A stretch of 64,000 bases of DNA from Polyangiaceae bacterium (GTDB lineage Bacteria > Myxococcota_A > Polyangia > Polyangiales > Polyangiaceae): the NCBI GenBank assembly GCA_025936115.1, contig JAICTZ010000004.1, positions 186,001 to 250,000 of the forward strand, given 5' to 3'. Below the pieces are notes generated by a model. The model ran no database searches. It was not told where the DNA came from and saw only the letters and a list, made by a program, of their open reading frames with translations. Each line of letters opens with the position of its first letter. Position 1 is the first letter of the stretch. Positions 52,055 through 61,472 of the stretch are shown piece by piece. Both the position numbers and the translations under genes were made by a program.

Positions 52055-53776
52055 ATGCGGAGTTTGAAGGTTCACGGCGGGTGGGCGGTGGTTCTAAGCG
52101 CGCTGGTCGTCGCGAGCGCGTGCGGCGACGACGCGCATTCGACGGACGACGGTCCAGGCGCGGCGCCGGGCAGCGGCGGCACGCGAGCGAGCGGCGGCGA
52201 AGCTGGCTCGACGAGCGCCGGCGCGGCCACGGGCGGCTCGCACGCGGGTGCTCCGATCACGGAGCTCGGCGGCTCCTCGACCGCCGGAGGCGGCGGCGAA
52301 ACTCCCGCGCTCGTGGAGGACACGGCCGGGCGGGACTCGACCACGACGGTGACGTCCGGCCGCGGTGGCGAAGGGGGCAGCGCCGGCGGTGGCGAGGACG
52401 ACATCTCGAGTAGCGGTGGCACGAGCTCTACGACGCTGCTCACCGACGTCAAAATCGAGCCGAACCCGCACATGACCATCTCGTGCTTCGTCTCCTGGAA
52501 CACCAACGTGCCCGCAAGCTCCGAGGTCGACTTTGGCCAGGGTGAGTACGCGTTCCGCATTCGTGACGCGGCGCACGTGCTCGAGCATCGCGTGCTCGTC
52601 ATCGGGATGCACGCCGAGACCGCCTATCGAATCCGCGCCGTCTCCGAAAGCGAGACGGGGACGGGCAGCGCCGAGGGCAACTTCACGACGGGCGCGCTGC
52701 CGGCGGACATTCCGCAAGCGACCCTCACGGCCAAGAACTCCGAGAAAACGGAGCCGGGCTGGACGCTCACGAACGTCGAGTTCGGGCGCAGCGCCCCCGC
52801 CAAGGTCGTGATGTACGACGAGCAGGGGCTGCCCGTCTGGTACTTCATCGACGGCACACACGCCGATTCGCGCGGCGACGTCGCAACCGCGCTCGTCGGC
52901 GATCGCGTGCTCGTGGGCCCGGCGATCGGTGAACCGGCGCGCGAGGTCGATCTATCGGGCGAGGTGAAATGGAGCGGGCCGGCGCAGTCGACGAAGCAGC
53001 TTCAAACTCACGAGTTCGGCAAGACCGAAAGCGGGACCTACCTCTTCAACGTCGAGCTCGACAAGGCCATCGAGGGCGAGACGACTCACATCGACGACCA
53101 GCTGCTAGAGGAGCTTTCGCCCGAGCTCGGCGTCGTCTGGTCGTGGAACCTCTTCGATCACGTGCCGGCCGTCGGAACGCGCGAGGAGCTCTGTCACGGC
53201 AACGCGCTCTCGCTCGACCTCGCCGCGAACGTCGCGTACTACAACTGCCGCTACCTCGGCCTCTTCAAGCTCGATCGCGCGTCGGGCGAGATCATCTGGC
53301 GGCTCGGCGGAACCTACGACCAGCAGAGCCTCGGCTCGGGTGATTTCACGTACGATCCGCCGGAGTCGCAGTTCAGCGACGCCCATGATCCCGAAGTCCA
53401 CGACGACGGCAGCGTGCTGCTCTACGACAACGGTGGTTACGGCTCGTCCTCGGGCACCAAATTCCACACTCGCGTCCTCGAGTACCAGCTCGACGAAACC
53501 AAGCACACGGCGACGCGGACCTTCGAGTTCCCGGGCGATTTCCCGGTGGACGCTTGGTACCGAAACGACTGGTACACGCCAATCTGGGGCGACGCCGATC
53601 GGCTCGAGAACGGCAATATCCTCGTCACTGCCGGCATGCGCTCATCCTCACTCTCGACTCGCATCTTCGAGATAAGCCGTCAGGGTGAAGTCGTGTGGGA
53701 GCTCACGTTCCCTCCCAACTACGGCTCGTACCGCGCAGAGCGCCTCGCGCCGCCGCCGCTCGTCGAAGCGCTGTGA
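52055..53776 (+). CDS. Linker lipoprotein arylsulfotransferase (ASST-like)
   Basis: The 573-residue protein has a signal peptide with LVVASACGD and a Gly/Ser/Ala linker to about residue 125. A fibronectin-like domain (DVKIEPNPHMTISCFVSWNT, AETAYRIRAVSES) comes next, then a beta-propeller with LPVWYFIDG, HGNALSLD, SDAHDPEVHDDGSVLLYDNG and RLENGNILV. This is the pattern of the arylsulfotransferase/ASST family, which moves sulfate between phenolic compounds in the periplasm. The substrate is unknown. The ATG at 52055 fits the signal peptide. Confidence 0.88.
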   Translation: MRSLKVHGGWAVVLSALVVASACGDDAHSTDDGPGAAPGSGGTRASGGEAGSTSAGAATGGSHAGAPITELGGSSTAGGGGETPALVEDTAGRDSTTTVTSGRGGEGGSAGGGEDDISSSGGTSSTTLLTDVKIEPNPHMTISCFVSWNTNVPASSEVDFGQGEYAFRIRDAAHVLEHRVLVIGMHAETAYRIRAVSESETGTGSAEGNFTTGALPADIPQATLTAKNSEKTEPGWTLTNVEFGRSAPAKVVMYDEQGLPVWYFIDGTHADSRGDVATALVGDRVLVGPAIGEPAREVDLSGEVKWSGPAQSTKQLQTHEFGKTESGTYLFNVELDKAIEGETTHIDDQLLEELSPELGVVWSWNLFDHVPAVGTREELCHGNALSLDLAANVAYYNCRYLGLFKLDRASGEIIWRLGGTYDQQSLGSGDFTYDPPESQFSDAHDPEVHDDGSVLLYDNGGYGSSSGTKFHTRVLEYQLDETKHTATRTFEFPGDFPVDAWYRNDWYTPIWGDADRLENGNILVTAGMRSSSLSTRIFEISRQGEVVWELTFPPNYGSYRAERLAPPPLVEAL

Positions 53777-54022
53777 GCCGTCGCCCGCGGCGAGAGCGCC
53801 GTGGCGGAGTGAACCAGCGCATCGGCTCACACCCCCGCTGAGAATTTTACAGGCTATCCGCGCACTCGAACTGCTCGACGGCACGTCGCGCGGCAGAGAT
53901 GCTGGCGACGTGTCCAGATGATCAAATTGGCGCGACGGCAGCGAATTCTCGGACAGTGCTGGAAACGGTCCCAGGCTTAATCATAGACCGGCAATTGTGA
54001 TCCGGTTGCCGCAATATAGGCA
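53777..54022. other. Intergenic region upstream of the CE15 gene
   Basis: This stretch separates the arylsulfotransferase and CE15 genes, which point the same way. I see no gene. It is more AT-rich from about 53850. It presumably holds the promoter of the CE15 gene. Confidence 0.4.
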
Positions 54023-54039
54023 TGGGTAACCGTTACCCA
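54023..54039 (+). promoter_or_regulatory. Palindrome resembling a LacI-family operator
   Basis: TGGGTAACCGTTACCCA is a perfect palindrome around a single C, 19 bases before the CE15 start. The TAAC/GTTA arms resemble LacI-family operators. A LacI-like sensor gene starts at 63493. A link between them is only possible. The GGGAG ribosome site of the CE15 gene follows at about 54046. Confidence 0.55.
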
Positions 54040-54058
54040 CCTACGGGAGTCTAAAATC

Positions 54059-55765
54059 ATGGTGCGTCAACCTAGCGAATCTGAATTCGCCGAGTCCGAG
54101 CTCGAATCTCTGGACGAAGCAGTCGACGGGAGCGCCGGATCGCGGCGTCAATTCTTGCAGCTCGGAGCAATGAGCGCGCTCGGGTTCGCGGGTGCATGCG
54201 GAACGACCCCGCCGGGGGACGACGGCGCGGCCGGCGCGGGCGGCACCGGTACGGCCGCGGGGGGCACGGGCGCCGGCGGCATGGGCACGGGCGGAACCGG
54301 CACGGGCGGAGCCGGGACCGGCGGCTCGGTGAGCACGACGGGCGGAACCGGTGCGGGCGGGACTGGGGCGGCCGGCCATCCCGCCGCGGGTACGGGCAAC
54401 ACGGCTGGATCCGCCGGCGGAGCGACGACCGGCGGCGCGCCCGGGACGGGCGGCTCGCCCGCGACGGGGGGCGCTCCGCCTCAGGGCGGCATGGGCGGCT
54501 CTAGCGCCGGCCAGAGCATGGGCGCTGGCATGGGCGGCACCGGCGGCACGGGCGGCTCTACCGGCGGCTGGAAAGAGAACAACTACACCCCTCTGCCGAC
54601 GCAGCCCGCCGGAACGAGCGGCCCTTCGAACAAGAAGGTGCCTGATCCGTTCAAGTTCATCGACGGAACGCGCATTAGCTCCAAGGCCGACTGGGAGAAG
54701 CTCCGCGCCGATCTGAGCGCGAAGCTCCAGGCTGCGGTTTACGGGCCCAAGATGCCGCCCCCCGACAAGGTCGAGGCGAGCATCAGCGGCGGCACGGTCA
54801 CCGTCAAGTGTACGGTCGGCAGCAAGTCGGGCTCCTTCACGTTCACGATCAAGGGCGGCGGCACCAAGCCGTCGCCCGCGGTGATCCGCTGTGCTTCGTC
54901 GGGCTGCCCCTTCCCGAGCAGCGTCGCGACCATCGACTTCGACGAGCACGCGATCGCCGCCGAGAACAAGATGTGGCCGACCACCGGCCTCGTCACGACG
55001 CTCTACGGCAACACGGCGGCCAAGTCCGGTTCCGACATTTGCTGGGCTTGGGGCGCGAGCCGCATCATCGACGCGCTCGAGCAACTGGGACCGGACGCCT
55101 CCGGGATCAACACACACGCGCTCGCCACCACGGGCTGCTCGTTCGCCGGTAAGGGCGCGTTCGCCATGGGCGCGTTCGACGAACGCGTCGCGCTGGTCGT
55201 CCCGCAAGAGGCCGGCTCGGGCGGCGCGGCGCTCTGGCGCGTTTCCTCGGCCGAGGCGGCCAAGGGTCAAAACATCCAAGAAGCGACCGAGATCGTGGGC
55301 GAGCAGAACTGGGAGGGCAAGGACTTCCACGACTTGTTCTCGGGCAAGTCGAAGACGAGCGCCCCCGTGGACATGCTGATCGCCGACCAGCACTTCCTGG
55401 TTGCGATCTGCGCACCGCGTGCCGTGCTCGTCATCGACAACGACATCGACTGGCTCGGACCGCTCGCTACGTACGCAGGTGGCGTTCTGGGTCAGAAGGT
55501 GTACGAGGCGCTCGGCATCAAGGATCGTTGCCGCGTGTCGGTCGCGCCCAACCACTCGCATTGCCAATTCCCGAGCAGCCAGCAGGCCGAGCTCACCGCT
55601 TACATCAACCGGTTCCTGCTCGGCATGAGTGGGAGCACGGCGGGCGACAACACGCTCAATGCCAAGAACAGCACGATCAAGACCTACACGGAGTCGGACT
55701 GGATCGACTGGGACACCCCGACGCTCGGCGGAAGCCTGACCTGGGATCCCTTCGCCGGGAAGTGA
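54059..55765 (+). CDS. Tat-exported glucuronoyl esterase (CE15)
   Basis: The 568-residue protein begins with a polar arm, then GSRRQFLQLGAMSALGFAGA, a twin-arginine signal with a Cys just after, and a Gly/Thr linker to about residue 175. The CE15 domain has the Ser nucleophile in GCSFAGKGAF (about 361), the acid in VPQEAGSGG (about 384) and the His in NHSHCQFP (about 499). Such esterases split the bond between lignin alcohols and glucuronoxylan. This fits the GH43 and GH53 genes in plant-matter breakdown. Tat export is unusual among the Sec-type lipoproteins nearby. Confidence 0.9.
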   Translation: MVRQPSESEFAESELESLDEAVDGSAGSRRQFLQLGAMSALGFAGACGTTPPGDDGAAGAGGTGTAAGGTGAGGMGTGGTGTGGAGTGGSVSTTGGTGAGGTGAAGHPAAGTGNTAGSAGGATTGGAPGTGGSPATGGAPPQGGMGGSSAGQSMGAGMGGTGGTGGSTGGWKENNYTPLPTQPAGTSGPSNKKVPDPFKFIDGTRISSKADWEKLRADLSAKLQAAVYGPKMPPPDKVEASISGGTVTVKCTVGSKSGSFTFTIKGGGTKPSPAVIRCASSGCPFPSSVATIDFDEHAIAAENKMWPTTGLVTTLYGNTAAKSGSDICWAWGASRIIDALEQLGPDASGINTHALATTGCSFAGKGAFAMGAFDERVALVVPQEAGSGGAALWRVSSAEAAKGQNIQEATEIVGEQNWEGKDFHDLFSGKSKTSAPVDMLIADQHFLVAICAPRAVLVIDNDIDWLGPLATYAGGVLGQKVYEALGIKDRCRVSVAPNHSHCQFPSSQQAELTAYINRFLLGMSGSTAGDNTLNAKNSTIKTYTESDWIDWDTPTLGGSLTWDPFAGK

Positions 55766-55822
55766 CGCGCGTCTGCTCGCGCGGGTGCTGACGGGCGTTC
55801 GAACGCTCGTCGCACCTGAGCG

Positions 55823-55860
55823 TTCCGAAACTGCGCGGCAGAGGACGCGCAGTTTCGGAA
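55823..55860. terminator. Perfect 15-base hairpin between convergent genes
   Basis: TTCCGAAACTGCGCG (55823-55837) and its exact complement (55846-55860) pair around an eight-base loop. It lies between the stops of the CE15 and DUF1552 genes, so it can serve as a terminator in both directions. T runs are short. Confidence 0.75.
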
Positions 55861-55872
55861 ATGTGGCCGCGC

Positions 55873-57312
55873 TCAGAGGTCGGGTAACGTCCCGCGACTG
55901 TCGGTGGGGTCCGGCTGGTTGCCGTACTCTTCGATGTCGACGCCGAAAGCCTGCGCGATCGAGACGAGGAGTTTGTTGTTGGCGACGGTCTGGTAGTCGC
56001 TGCTCGTCGTGTCGCACGAGGTGCCGAGTGGGCAGTCGGTGCGGTACTGGATGCGCCTGCCCATGCGGATCTTGCCGTTGGCGCCGCCAGCGAGCACGGT
56101 CGGGACGTTCCGCGTACTGTGCGCAGCGGGGTTGCCCATGTCGCTCGAGGCGTAGATCAGCGTGCTGTCGAGGATGCCCGCCTCGTTCAGGCGTTGCATC
56201 AGGCGCGCGACCTTGCCGTAGCAATACTTGTTGAAGGTGGCGAGGAGCTTCCACGTCGCGGGATCACCGACGGCGGGACGGCCGCTGCTACCGAGCGGCC
56301 CCGCCGAGTAGGTGTGCGCCACGCCGGCGTGGTTGTCCTCCGGCAGACCCAAGGGGTTATCGGCGTAAGACAGATCGCCGAGCACGAGCGTCGCGAAGCG
56401 CGTGATGTCGCAGCCCATCGCGAGCGCCAAGAGATCGATCTGTAGCTCGGCGATGGCGTCGAAGTAGGGTTCGCCGCCGTTGTAGCGCTCGAGCGCAGGG
56501 AATGCGCTCGGTCGCGCCGGGGCGGCGCACGAGCTCGGCGTGCCGAGCGCTCGATACTTCTTCTCGAGCGCTCGGAGCGCATCCAGGTGTTGATCGAGCT
56601 TTTGGACTTGGAACGGACCGACGCGCGCGCGGAGCCGATTGACGTCCCCGTTCACGAAATCGATCAGACTCAAGCCGAGCTTCTGCTGTCGCTCGGCCTC
56701 GGCCTGAGCCGCCGGATTGCTGCCGACGACGGCGCTCTTGAACAAGAAGTCGAACGCCAGCACGGGGTCGATGATTTTGGAAATCGGCACGCCGCCCGCG
56801 CCGAACGATAGGGTCTCGCGCGCGCTCAACGCTTTGTTGCCGACGGCGAGCGCGATACTCGGCACGAGCGTCGCGTTGCCGAGTCCGCTTTCGACGGCGA
56901 GGAATTGATCGAGCGAGCTATTTTCCGGCAGCCCGCCCGTGCCGCCCACGATGCGGCTGCCCGTGAGGATCGTGCCGGCCGAGTTGTGGCCGTTCGTGTC
57001 GGACAGGAGATCGACGCCTTCGATGACGACGAGCTTGTCCTTGAAGCTCGCGCCGTACGTCGCAGCGTCATCGAACGGCTGCAGCGGGCTGCCCTCGTAG
57101 TCGAGCGCGAAGCTCGTCTCCGTTTCGCCCGCCTGCCGCGCGAAGAGCTCGGCGGCGACGCCGTGTGGATGATAGACGCCGATGAAGCGCTGCGGCAAAG
57201 CGTCGCCGTCCGACTGCGCATACGAGTCTTCGACCAAGCGCACGAACGGCAGCACCGCCGCTCCCACGCCAAGCGTCCGCAAGAAAGCGCGCCTGCTGCG
57301 GGCGACTCTCAC
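55873..57312 (-). CDS. DUF1552 protein with Tat signal
   Basis: The 479-residue protein starts VARSRRAFLRTLGVGAAVLP, a twin-arginine signal, and matches DUF1552: GVYHPHGVAAELF, LVVIEGVD, HNSAGTILTGSR, SLDQFLA, DNHAGVAHTYS and ASDMGNPAAHSTRNVP. The family is related to DUF1501 and alkaline-phosphatase-like secreted proteins and nearly always follows a DUF1592 gene, as here. The GTG at 57312 overlaps the TGA of that gene (GTGA). The function is unknown. It would be periplasmic. Confidence 0.92.
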   Translation of the reverse strand: MRVARSRRAFLRTLGVGAAVLPFVRLVEDSYAQSDGDALPQRFIGVYHPHGVAAELFARQAGETETSFALDYEGSPLQPFDDAATYGASFKDKLVVIEGVDLLSDTNGHNSAGTILTGSRIVGGTGGLPENSSLDQFLAVESGLGNATLVPSIALAVGNKALSARETLSFGAGGVPISKIIDPVLAFDFLFKSAVVGSNPAAQAEAERQQKLGLSLIDFVNGDVNRLRARVGPFQVQKLDQHLDALRALEKKYRALGTPSSCAAPARPSAFPALERYNGGEPYFDAIAELQIDLLALAMGCDITRFATLVLGDLSYADNPLGLPEDNHAGVAHTYSAGPLGSSGRPAVGDPATWKLLATFNKYCYGKVARLMQRLNEAGILDSTLIYASSDMGNPAAHSTRNVPTVLAGGANGKIRMGRRIQYRTDCPLGTSCDTTSSDYQTVANNKLLVSIAQAFGVDIEEYGNQPDPTDSRGTLPDL

Positions 57313-59168
57313 AGAGCTTGCCTCCGGCCGAAGTTCGGACTCTTCACGTAGGCGATCAGCGTCTCGACGATGTTGCCCTGCGCCGCCGCGGGCAGCGCGC
57401 GCCAAAACTGCACGAATTCCGCCTCTCCCGGCGTCGCCGCCTCGTCGCCCGTCGCCGCGGCCGCGCGGTACATCTGGCGCGCGAAGCATTCGCGCACGGT
57501 GTCGCTCTCGGCGAAAACTCTGGCGAGCGCGTTGCTGTCCGCGTACGCGCCGTCGTAGTCCGCGTCCATGTCGACGGTGACGGCACTGTCGACGTCCTGG
57601 CCGTTTTCCTCGGCGCGGTAGCCGCCCATGCCGTCGTAGTGCTCGAACGAGAAGCCGAACGGGTCGATGATGTCGTGGCACCCGGCGCAGATCGGATCCA
57701 CGACGTGCTCGGCGAAACGTTCACGCGTCGTCTTCTCGGGATCGGGCGCGGGCGGCACGACCTGGAGATTGAAGGAAGCCGGCGAGTCGAGCGGAATGCA
57801 CGCGACGCGGCGCGCCACGGCGACGCCGCGGAACACGGGATGGCTTTCGTGGGCGTTGGCGTAAGTCGCGAGGAACGCCGCTTGGTTCATGATACCGACG
57901 CGATCGATGAGCGAGCTCTCGCCGATGGGTCCGCTCGCCTGGGTCCGATACATGCCGAGCGGCCCGCTGTTCACGGTCCAGTTCGCGCCCAAGAGCTCCG
58001 AGACCGTCCCCGTCGACTCGAAGGCGACGGCGCGCACGAAATCCCTGCTTTCGGCCACGATCTGCGGCTTTTGCGCCGCGAAATCCGGGTACACGAGCGA
58101 GTCCTTCGCGCTCGCGTCGACGCCGTCGATGCCGAGCCACTCGCGCACGAGCCGCACGACGGTGTCCTTGGCGGCAGGCGCCGTCGCGAACAAGCGACGC
58201 GCTTCCGCTTCACGAGCGTCGGGGTCGGCGAGCGCGCCGGCTTGCGCTTTTGCGAGCAGCTCGTCGTCGGGGGGCGCTGACGTCAGGTAGTAGGAGAGCG
58301 CGCTCGCGAGCTCGCTCGGCGTGAGCTCGACCGCGGCGCTCGTGCCGGGCTGGCTGTCACCGAGCTCGGTCAAGTAGAGAAAGCCCGCCGATTCGAGCAA
58401 GCCGCGCGTCACGTGCGCCACGCCGTCGAGGTACGTCGCGTCTTCGGCGCCGGCGGTATAGAGCAGCAGCAGCGCTTGCACTTCCGCGTCCACGAGCGGC
58501 CGGCGGTAGATCTTTGCGCCGAAAGTCGTGATGAAGCGCTCGGCGCAGCCGGTCACGTCCTCGCTCGGCGCGCAGGGGGCGAGCCGCGCGAGCGTGCCGC
58601 TCTGCTGGGCCTCGGTGGCGAGCGCGAGCGCAGCGTCGTCGAGCCGCTCGACGATCACGGCATCGACGCGCGCTGCATCGTTGACGGTGAAGCCGTCTTG
58701 CCGGAGATCGGGCGGGAAATCCGGACCCGACGCCGGGCTTTTTTGGGTGCCGAGCAGCGATTGCACCGAAGCGTCGTATTCGGCGCTCGCGAGCCTGCGA
58801 ATGCGCGCGGGGAGGAGCGGGGCGCTGCTCGTCGCACCGGCATCGGAGCCGCCGCCGGTCGTGCCGGCCATGTTCGGCGCCCCGCCGAGCGCCGGGCTTG
58901 CGCCACCGTTCGCTGGCATGCCGCCCGTCGCGCCGTTACCGCCGGCACCGGCAGTTCCCGCGACGCCGGCGTTCGAAGGCTGCGTCGCCGCGCCTGCCGC
59001 GCTCTGCCGCGAGTGATGGCTCGGCTGCCTGTCACTCCCGCACGCGGCGAGCAGCGCGGCGCCACCCAGCGCGAGCATGCTTGCCGCACGACGCGCGGCC
59101 ACGCGCCTCGGCCTCAGCGCTCGACCAGGCGAGACAGGCAGGGGCGCTGGCACGCCGTTTTTTAGCAT
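57309..59168 (-). CDS. DUF1592-family lipoprotein with CxxCH motif
   Basis: The 619-residue protein has a signal peptide with ALLAACGSD, a Gly/Ala linker to about residue 115 and the DUF1587/1592/1588/1585 series: LPARIRRLASAEYDASVQSL, AKIYRRPLVDAEVQALL, VRLVREWLGIDG, MNQAAFLATYANAHES and ICAGCHDIIDPFGFSFEHYD. The last holds CAGCH, a heme-type motif. DUF1592 proteins occur in planctomycetes and myxobacteria together with DUF1552; they may be oxidative enzymes acting on polysaccharides. The ATG at 59168 is chosen over the earlier frame start. Confidence 0.92.
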   Translation of the reverse strand: MLKNGVPAPLPVSPGRALRPRRVAARRAASMLALGGAALLAACGSDRQPSHHSRQSAAGAATQPSNAGVAGTAGAGGNGATGGMPANGGASPALGGAPNMAGTTGGGSDAGATSSAPLLPARIRRLASAEYDASVQSLLGTQKSPASGPDFPPDLRQDGFTVNDAARVDAVIVERLDDAALALATEAQQSGTLARLAPCAPSEDVTGCAERFITTFGAKIYRRPLVDAEVQALLLLYTAGAEDATYLDGVAHVTRGLLESAGFLYLTELGDSQPGTSAAVELTPSELASALSYYLTSAPPDDELLAKAQAGALADPDAREAEARRLFATAPAAKDTVVRLVREWLGIDGVDASAKDSLVYPDFAAQKPQIVAESRDFVRAVAFESTGTVSELLGANWTVNSGPLGMYRTQASGPIGESSLIDRVGIMNQAAFLATYANAHESHPVFRGVAVARRVACIPLDSPASFNLQVVPPAPDPEKTTRERFAEHVVDPICAGCHDIIDPFGFSFEHYDGMGGYRAEENGQDVDSAVTVDMDADYDGAYADSNALARVFAESDTVRECFARQMYRAAAATGDEAATPGEAEFVQFWRALPAAAQGNIVETLIAYVKSPNFGRRQAL

Positions 59169-59341
59169 CCGCGCCGACCGAGAGCCGCACAAACCGACGG
59201 CGGAGCCGCCAGCGTGCCCGCTAGGTTACCCAGCGCGGCAAGCCGAAGAAACGCCGAATGCGTCGCCGTTGCAAGTTGGTGGTCGTGCTGCGCGCCCACG
59301 AGGCCGGGCGCGCGCGACGCAAGAGCAGAGTCTCGGAGTTT

Positions 59342-60682
59342 CTAAGACGCGCCGGTCGCGGTGTTGGCGCCGCGTTCGGCCAGGATTTCGAGCTTCTTCG
59401 AGTTGTGGGCTAGGACCTTGACGATGATCACGGTCACATTGTCCTTGCCGCCGCGATCGTTGGCAGTCTCGATCAAGGTGTAGAGCGCGCTTTCGAGATC
59501 CTGATGGTCGACGAGTACGTCGCGCACTTCGTCGTCGTTCATCATCTTGGACAAGCCGTCCGAACAGAGCAGGTACACGTCGTCCTCTTGCGGCTTGTCG
59601 ACGATCATGTCGATCGTGAGATCGGGACTCACGCCGACGGCTTGATAGAGGTCCTTCGAGCGCGGACCCTTCATCCCGAGCGATGCCATGGTGTGGTCCG
59701 TCGTGAGCTGGCGGAACACCCCTCGCCGCAAGCGGTAACAGCGGCTGTCGCCGACGTGCCCGATGTAGAGACGCTGTTTGTTGGGCGAGAAGCGCGCGGC
59801 GACGAGCGTCGTTCCCATATCCGACAACTCGCGATCGGCCATCGCCATCGACCGCACGCACTCGTTCGACATCTGTACGGCCGTCGCCAGCTCCTTCGCG
59901 CGGCGCGGCACCCCGTTTTCCACCTGCAGGCGGGCGTCGAAAGCCGAACGGAAGAAGGCGTCGCGCAGCGTGTCGATCGCGACGCTGCTCGCAACTTCGC
60001 CACCCCGATGCCCGCCCATGCCGTCGGCGATCGCGAAGAGCGAACGCTCGGGCATCATGAGCAAGCTGTCTTCGTTGCGGGGGCGCACGCGTCCCTGATC
60101 GCTGTCGCCGCCCGCATACAGCAGGATCCGCGCGGAAGAGCCCGTCATCTCGTCGGCTTCGGCGCCCTCCTCGTAGCTCATCTCGACGCGCGAAACGCGC
60201 TCTTCCTCGGGCTCGGACTCGGCCGATTCGGCGGCGGGCGGTGCTTCCACGGTCACGTCCGCTTGATCGTCGAACACCGGAATCGCGCGCAGCACCGTGA
60301 TGTCGTCGTCGTCCGCTTGATTGACTTGGGGCACTTCCCAGACGAGCGCTTGGGTGCGGCGTTCAGGCTTTTTCGGGGGAACCGACGCAGCCTTCGACGC
60401 ATGCGGAGTCGACCCCTTGGCAGCGGGCTCCTTCGCCGAAGCGGGACGCTCCTTCGCGGCCGTCACCAGCGGATGCTCTTTGGCTGCGGGACGCCCTTTG
60501 GCGGCGGGACGCTCTTTCGCGGCTGCCGGCTTTTGCGCCACGGCAGAGCGTTCACGCGTACCTTCCGGACGCGGCGGCGCGCTCTGCGTTTTTGCGCGCT
60601 TGCGACCGACGACGCCCCAGACCAGGAAGAGCAGGGCGGCGCCGAGCAACACTGGGCCCCAAGCTTGCTGATAAAGCTGCAC
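59342..60682 (-). CDS. PP2C-type Ser/Thr phosphatase with membrane anchor and Lys/Ala/Pro repeat
   Basis: The 446-residue protein has one N-terminal membrane helix (VLLGAALLFLVWGVVG), then a basic low-complexity region with repeated AAKERPAAKGRP, an acidic stretch and a PP2C domain from about residue 190. PP2C motifs are DQGRVRPRNED, IADGMGGHRGGEVASSV, IGHVGDSRCYRL, LCSDGL and GGKDNVTVIIV. It should remove phosphate from Ser/Thr kinase targets at the inner membrane. The FHA protein at 18879 could be in the same network. GTG 60682 is the start. Confidence 0.93.
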   Translation of the reverse strand: MQLYQQAWGPVLLGAALLFLVWGVVGRKRAKTQSAPPRPEGTRERSAVAQKPAAAKERPAAKGRPAAKEHPLVTAAKERPASAKEPAAKGSTPHASKAASVPPKKPERRTQALVWEVPQVNQADDDDITVLRAIPVFDDQADVTVEAPPAAESAESEPEEERVSRVEMSYEEGAEADEMTGSSARILLYAGGDSDQGRVRPRNEDSLLMMPERSLFAIADGMGGHRGGEVASSVAIDTLRDAFFRSAFDARLQVENGVPRRAKELATAVQMSNECVRSMAMADRELSDMGTTLVAARFSPNKQRLYIGHVGDSRCYRLRRGVFRQLTTDHTMASLGMKGPRSKDLYQAVGVSPDLTIDMIVDKPQEDDVYLLCSDGLSKMMNDDEVRDVLVDHQDLESALYTLIETANDRGGKDNVTVIIVKVLAHNSKKLEILAERGANTATGAS

Positions 60683-60889
60683 GTTTTGCTCAGTCTACCA
60701 TCCTTACTGGGGGTCAGTCTCCCCACTCCGCTCCGACCCTCGTGGGCGCAGACGCCATTTCGGAGCGCACGGTCTCGCCATTTGGAGCACACCGACTCCC
60801 TCACACTCACCTCTGTTCACCTGCTCATCGATCGCGTACGGCTCCTCGCGTTGACGGGAGACGGTCACGGCTTATCATCCGCGCCCGGG

Positions 60890-61327
60890 ATGGCACCGTC
60901 CATGGCATGGCGGTTCGAAGAGCGGCTGACCGTCGTGGTGCACGGGCACAAGAACCCGAGCAATCTCGAATGGCAAAGCATGTTGAGAGACGAAACCGCG
61001 CGCGGTCGATCCGAAAACGGACGCACCCTCATCGTCTCGTACGGCGGCGGTCCCGACGGACGCCAGCGCGAGCTCTTGACGCAGCAAATGACGAGCCGGC
61101 CGGCGCCGACCTGCATCATGACGTCGAGCCCGCTCGTGCGCGCGATCACGGCGGCGCTGCTCTTCTTCAACCGCGGCATGAAGGTGGTCGCTCTCGACGA
61201 GCGCGAGCGCGCTTACGATTTTCTCGGCCTTTCGGGGTCGGAGCGCACGACGGCCGATCGGCTGCGCCGGGAGCTCGAAGCAGAGATCGGCGTCGGTGCG
61301 CCGCCGGCCGGCGCGCCACGCACGTGA
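60890..61327 (+). CDS. SpoIIAA-like protein
   Basis: The 145-residue protein reads FEERLTVVVHGHKNPSNLEW, LIVSYGGGPDGRQRELL and RAITAALLFFNRGMKVV, the pattern of the SpoIIAA-like proteins found in myxobacteria in many copies. They may act as phospho-regulated switches, although no phospho-Ser site can be named. It is divergent from the PP2C phosphatase gene, which may be relevant. The start at 60890 is chosen; a start at the next ATG, 60902, is possible. The longer open frame to 59504 runs through the phosphatase and is an artefact. Confidence 0.72.
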   Translation: MAPSMAWRFEERLTVVVHGHKNPSNLEWQSMLRDETARGRSENGRTLIVSYGGGPDGRQRELLTQQMTSRPAPTCIMTSSPLVRAITAALLFFNRGMKVVALDERERAYDFLGLSGSERTTADRLRRELEAEIGVGAPPAGAPRT

Positions 61328-61472
61328 CTCACGCAGCGAGGGACGCGGGAAGTGCCCGGCCCCCTGAGTTCGTGCCGCACCAAGCGGGCGATTCGAGCGA
61401 CGTTCCAAGCCCACCCCGCGGAGTCACGAAGCGCCGGGACCGACCCCGCGGCCGGCGTGCTAGAGTGCGCCC

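Noticed and set aside
59504-61327. Long open frame of about 600 codons on the plus strand
   Set aside because: It is the shadow of the PP2C gene; only the last 145 codons, from 60890, form a credible protein.
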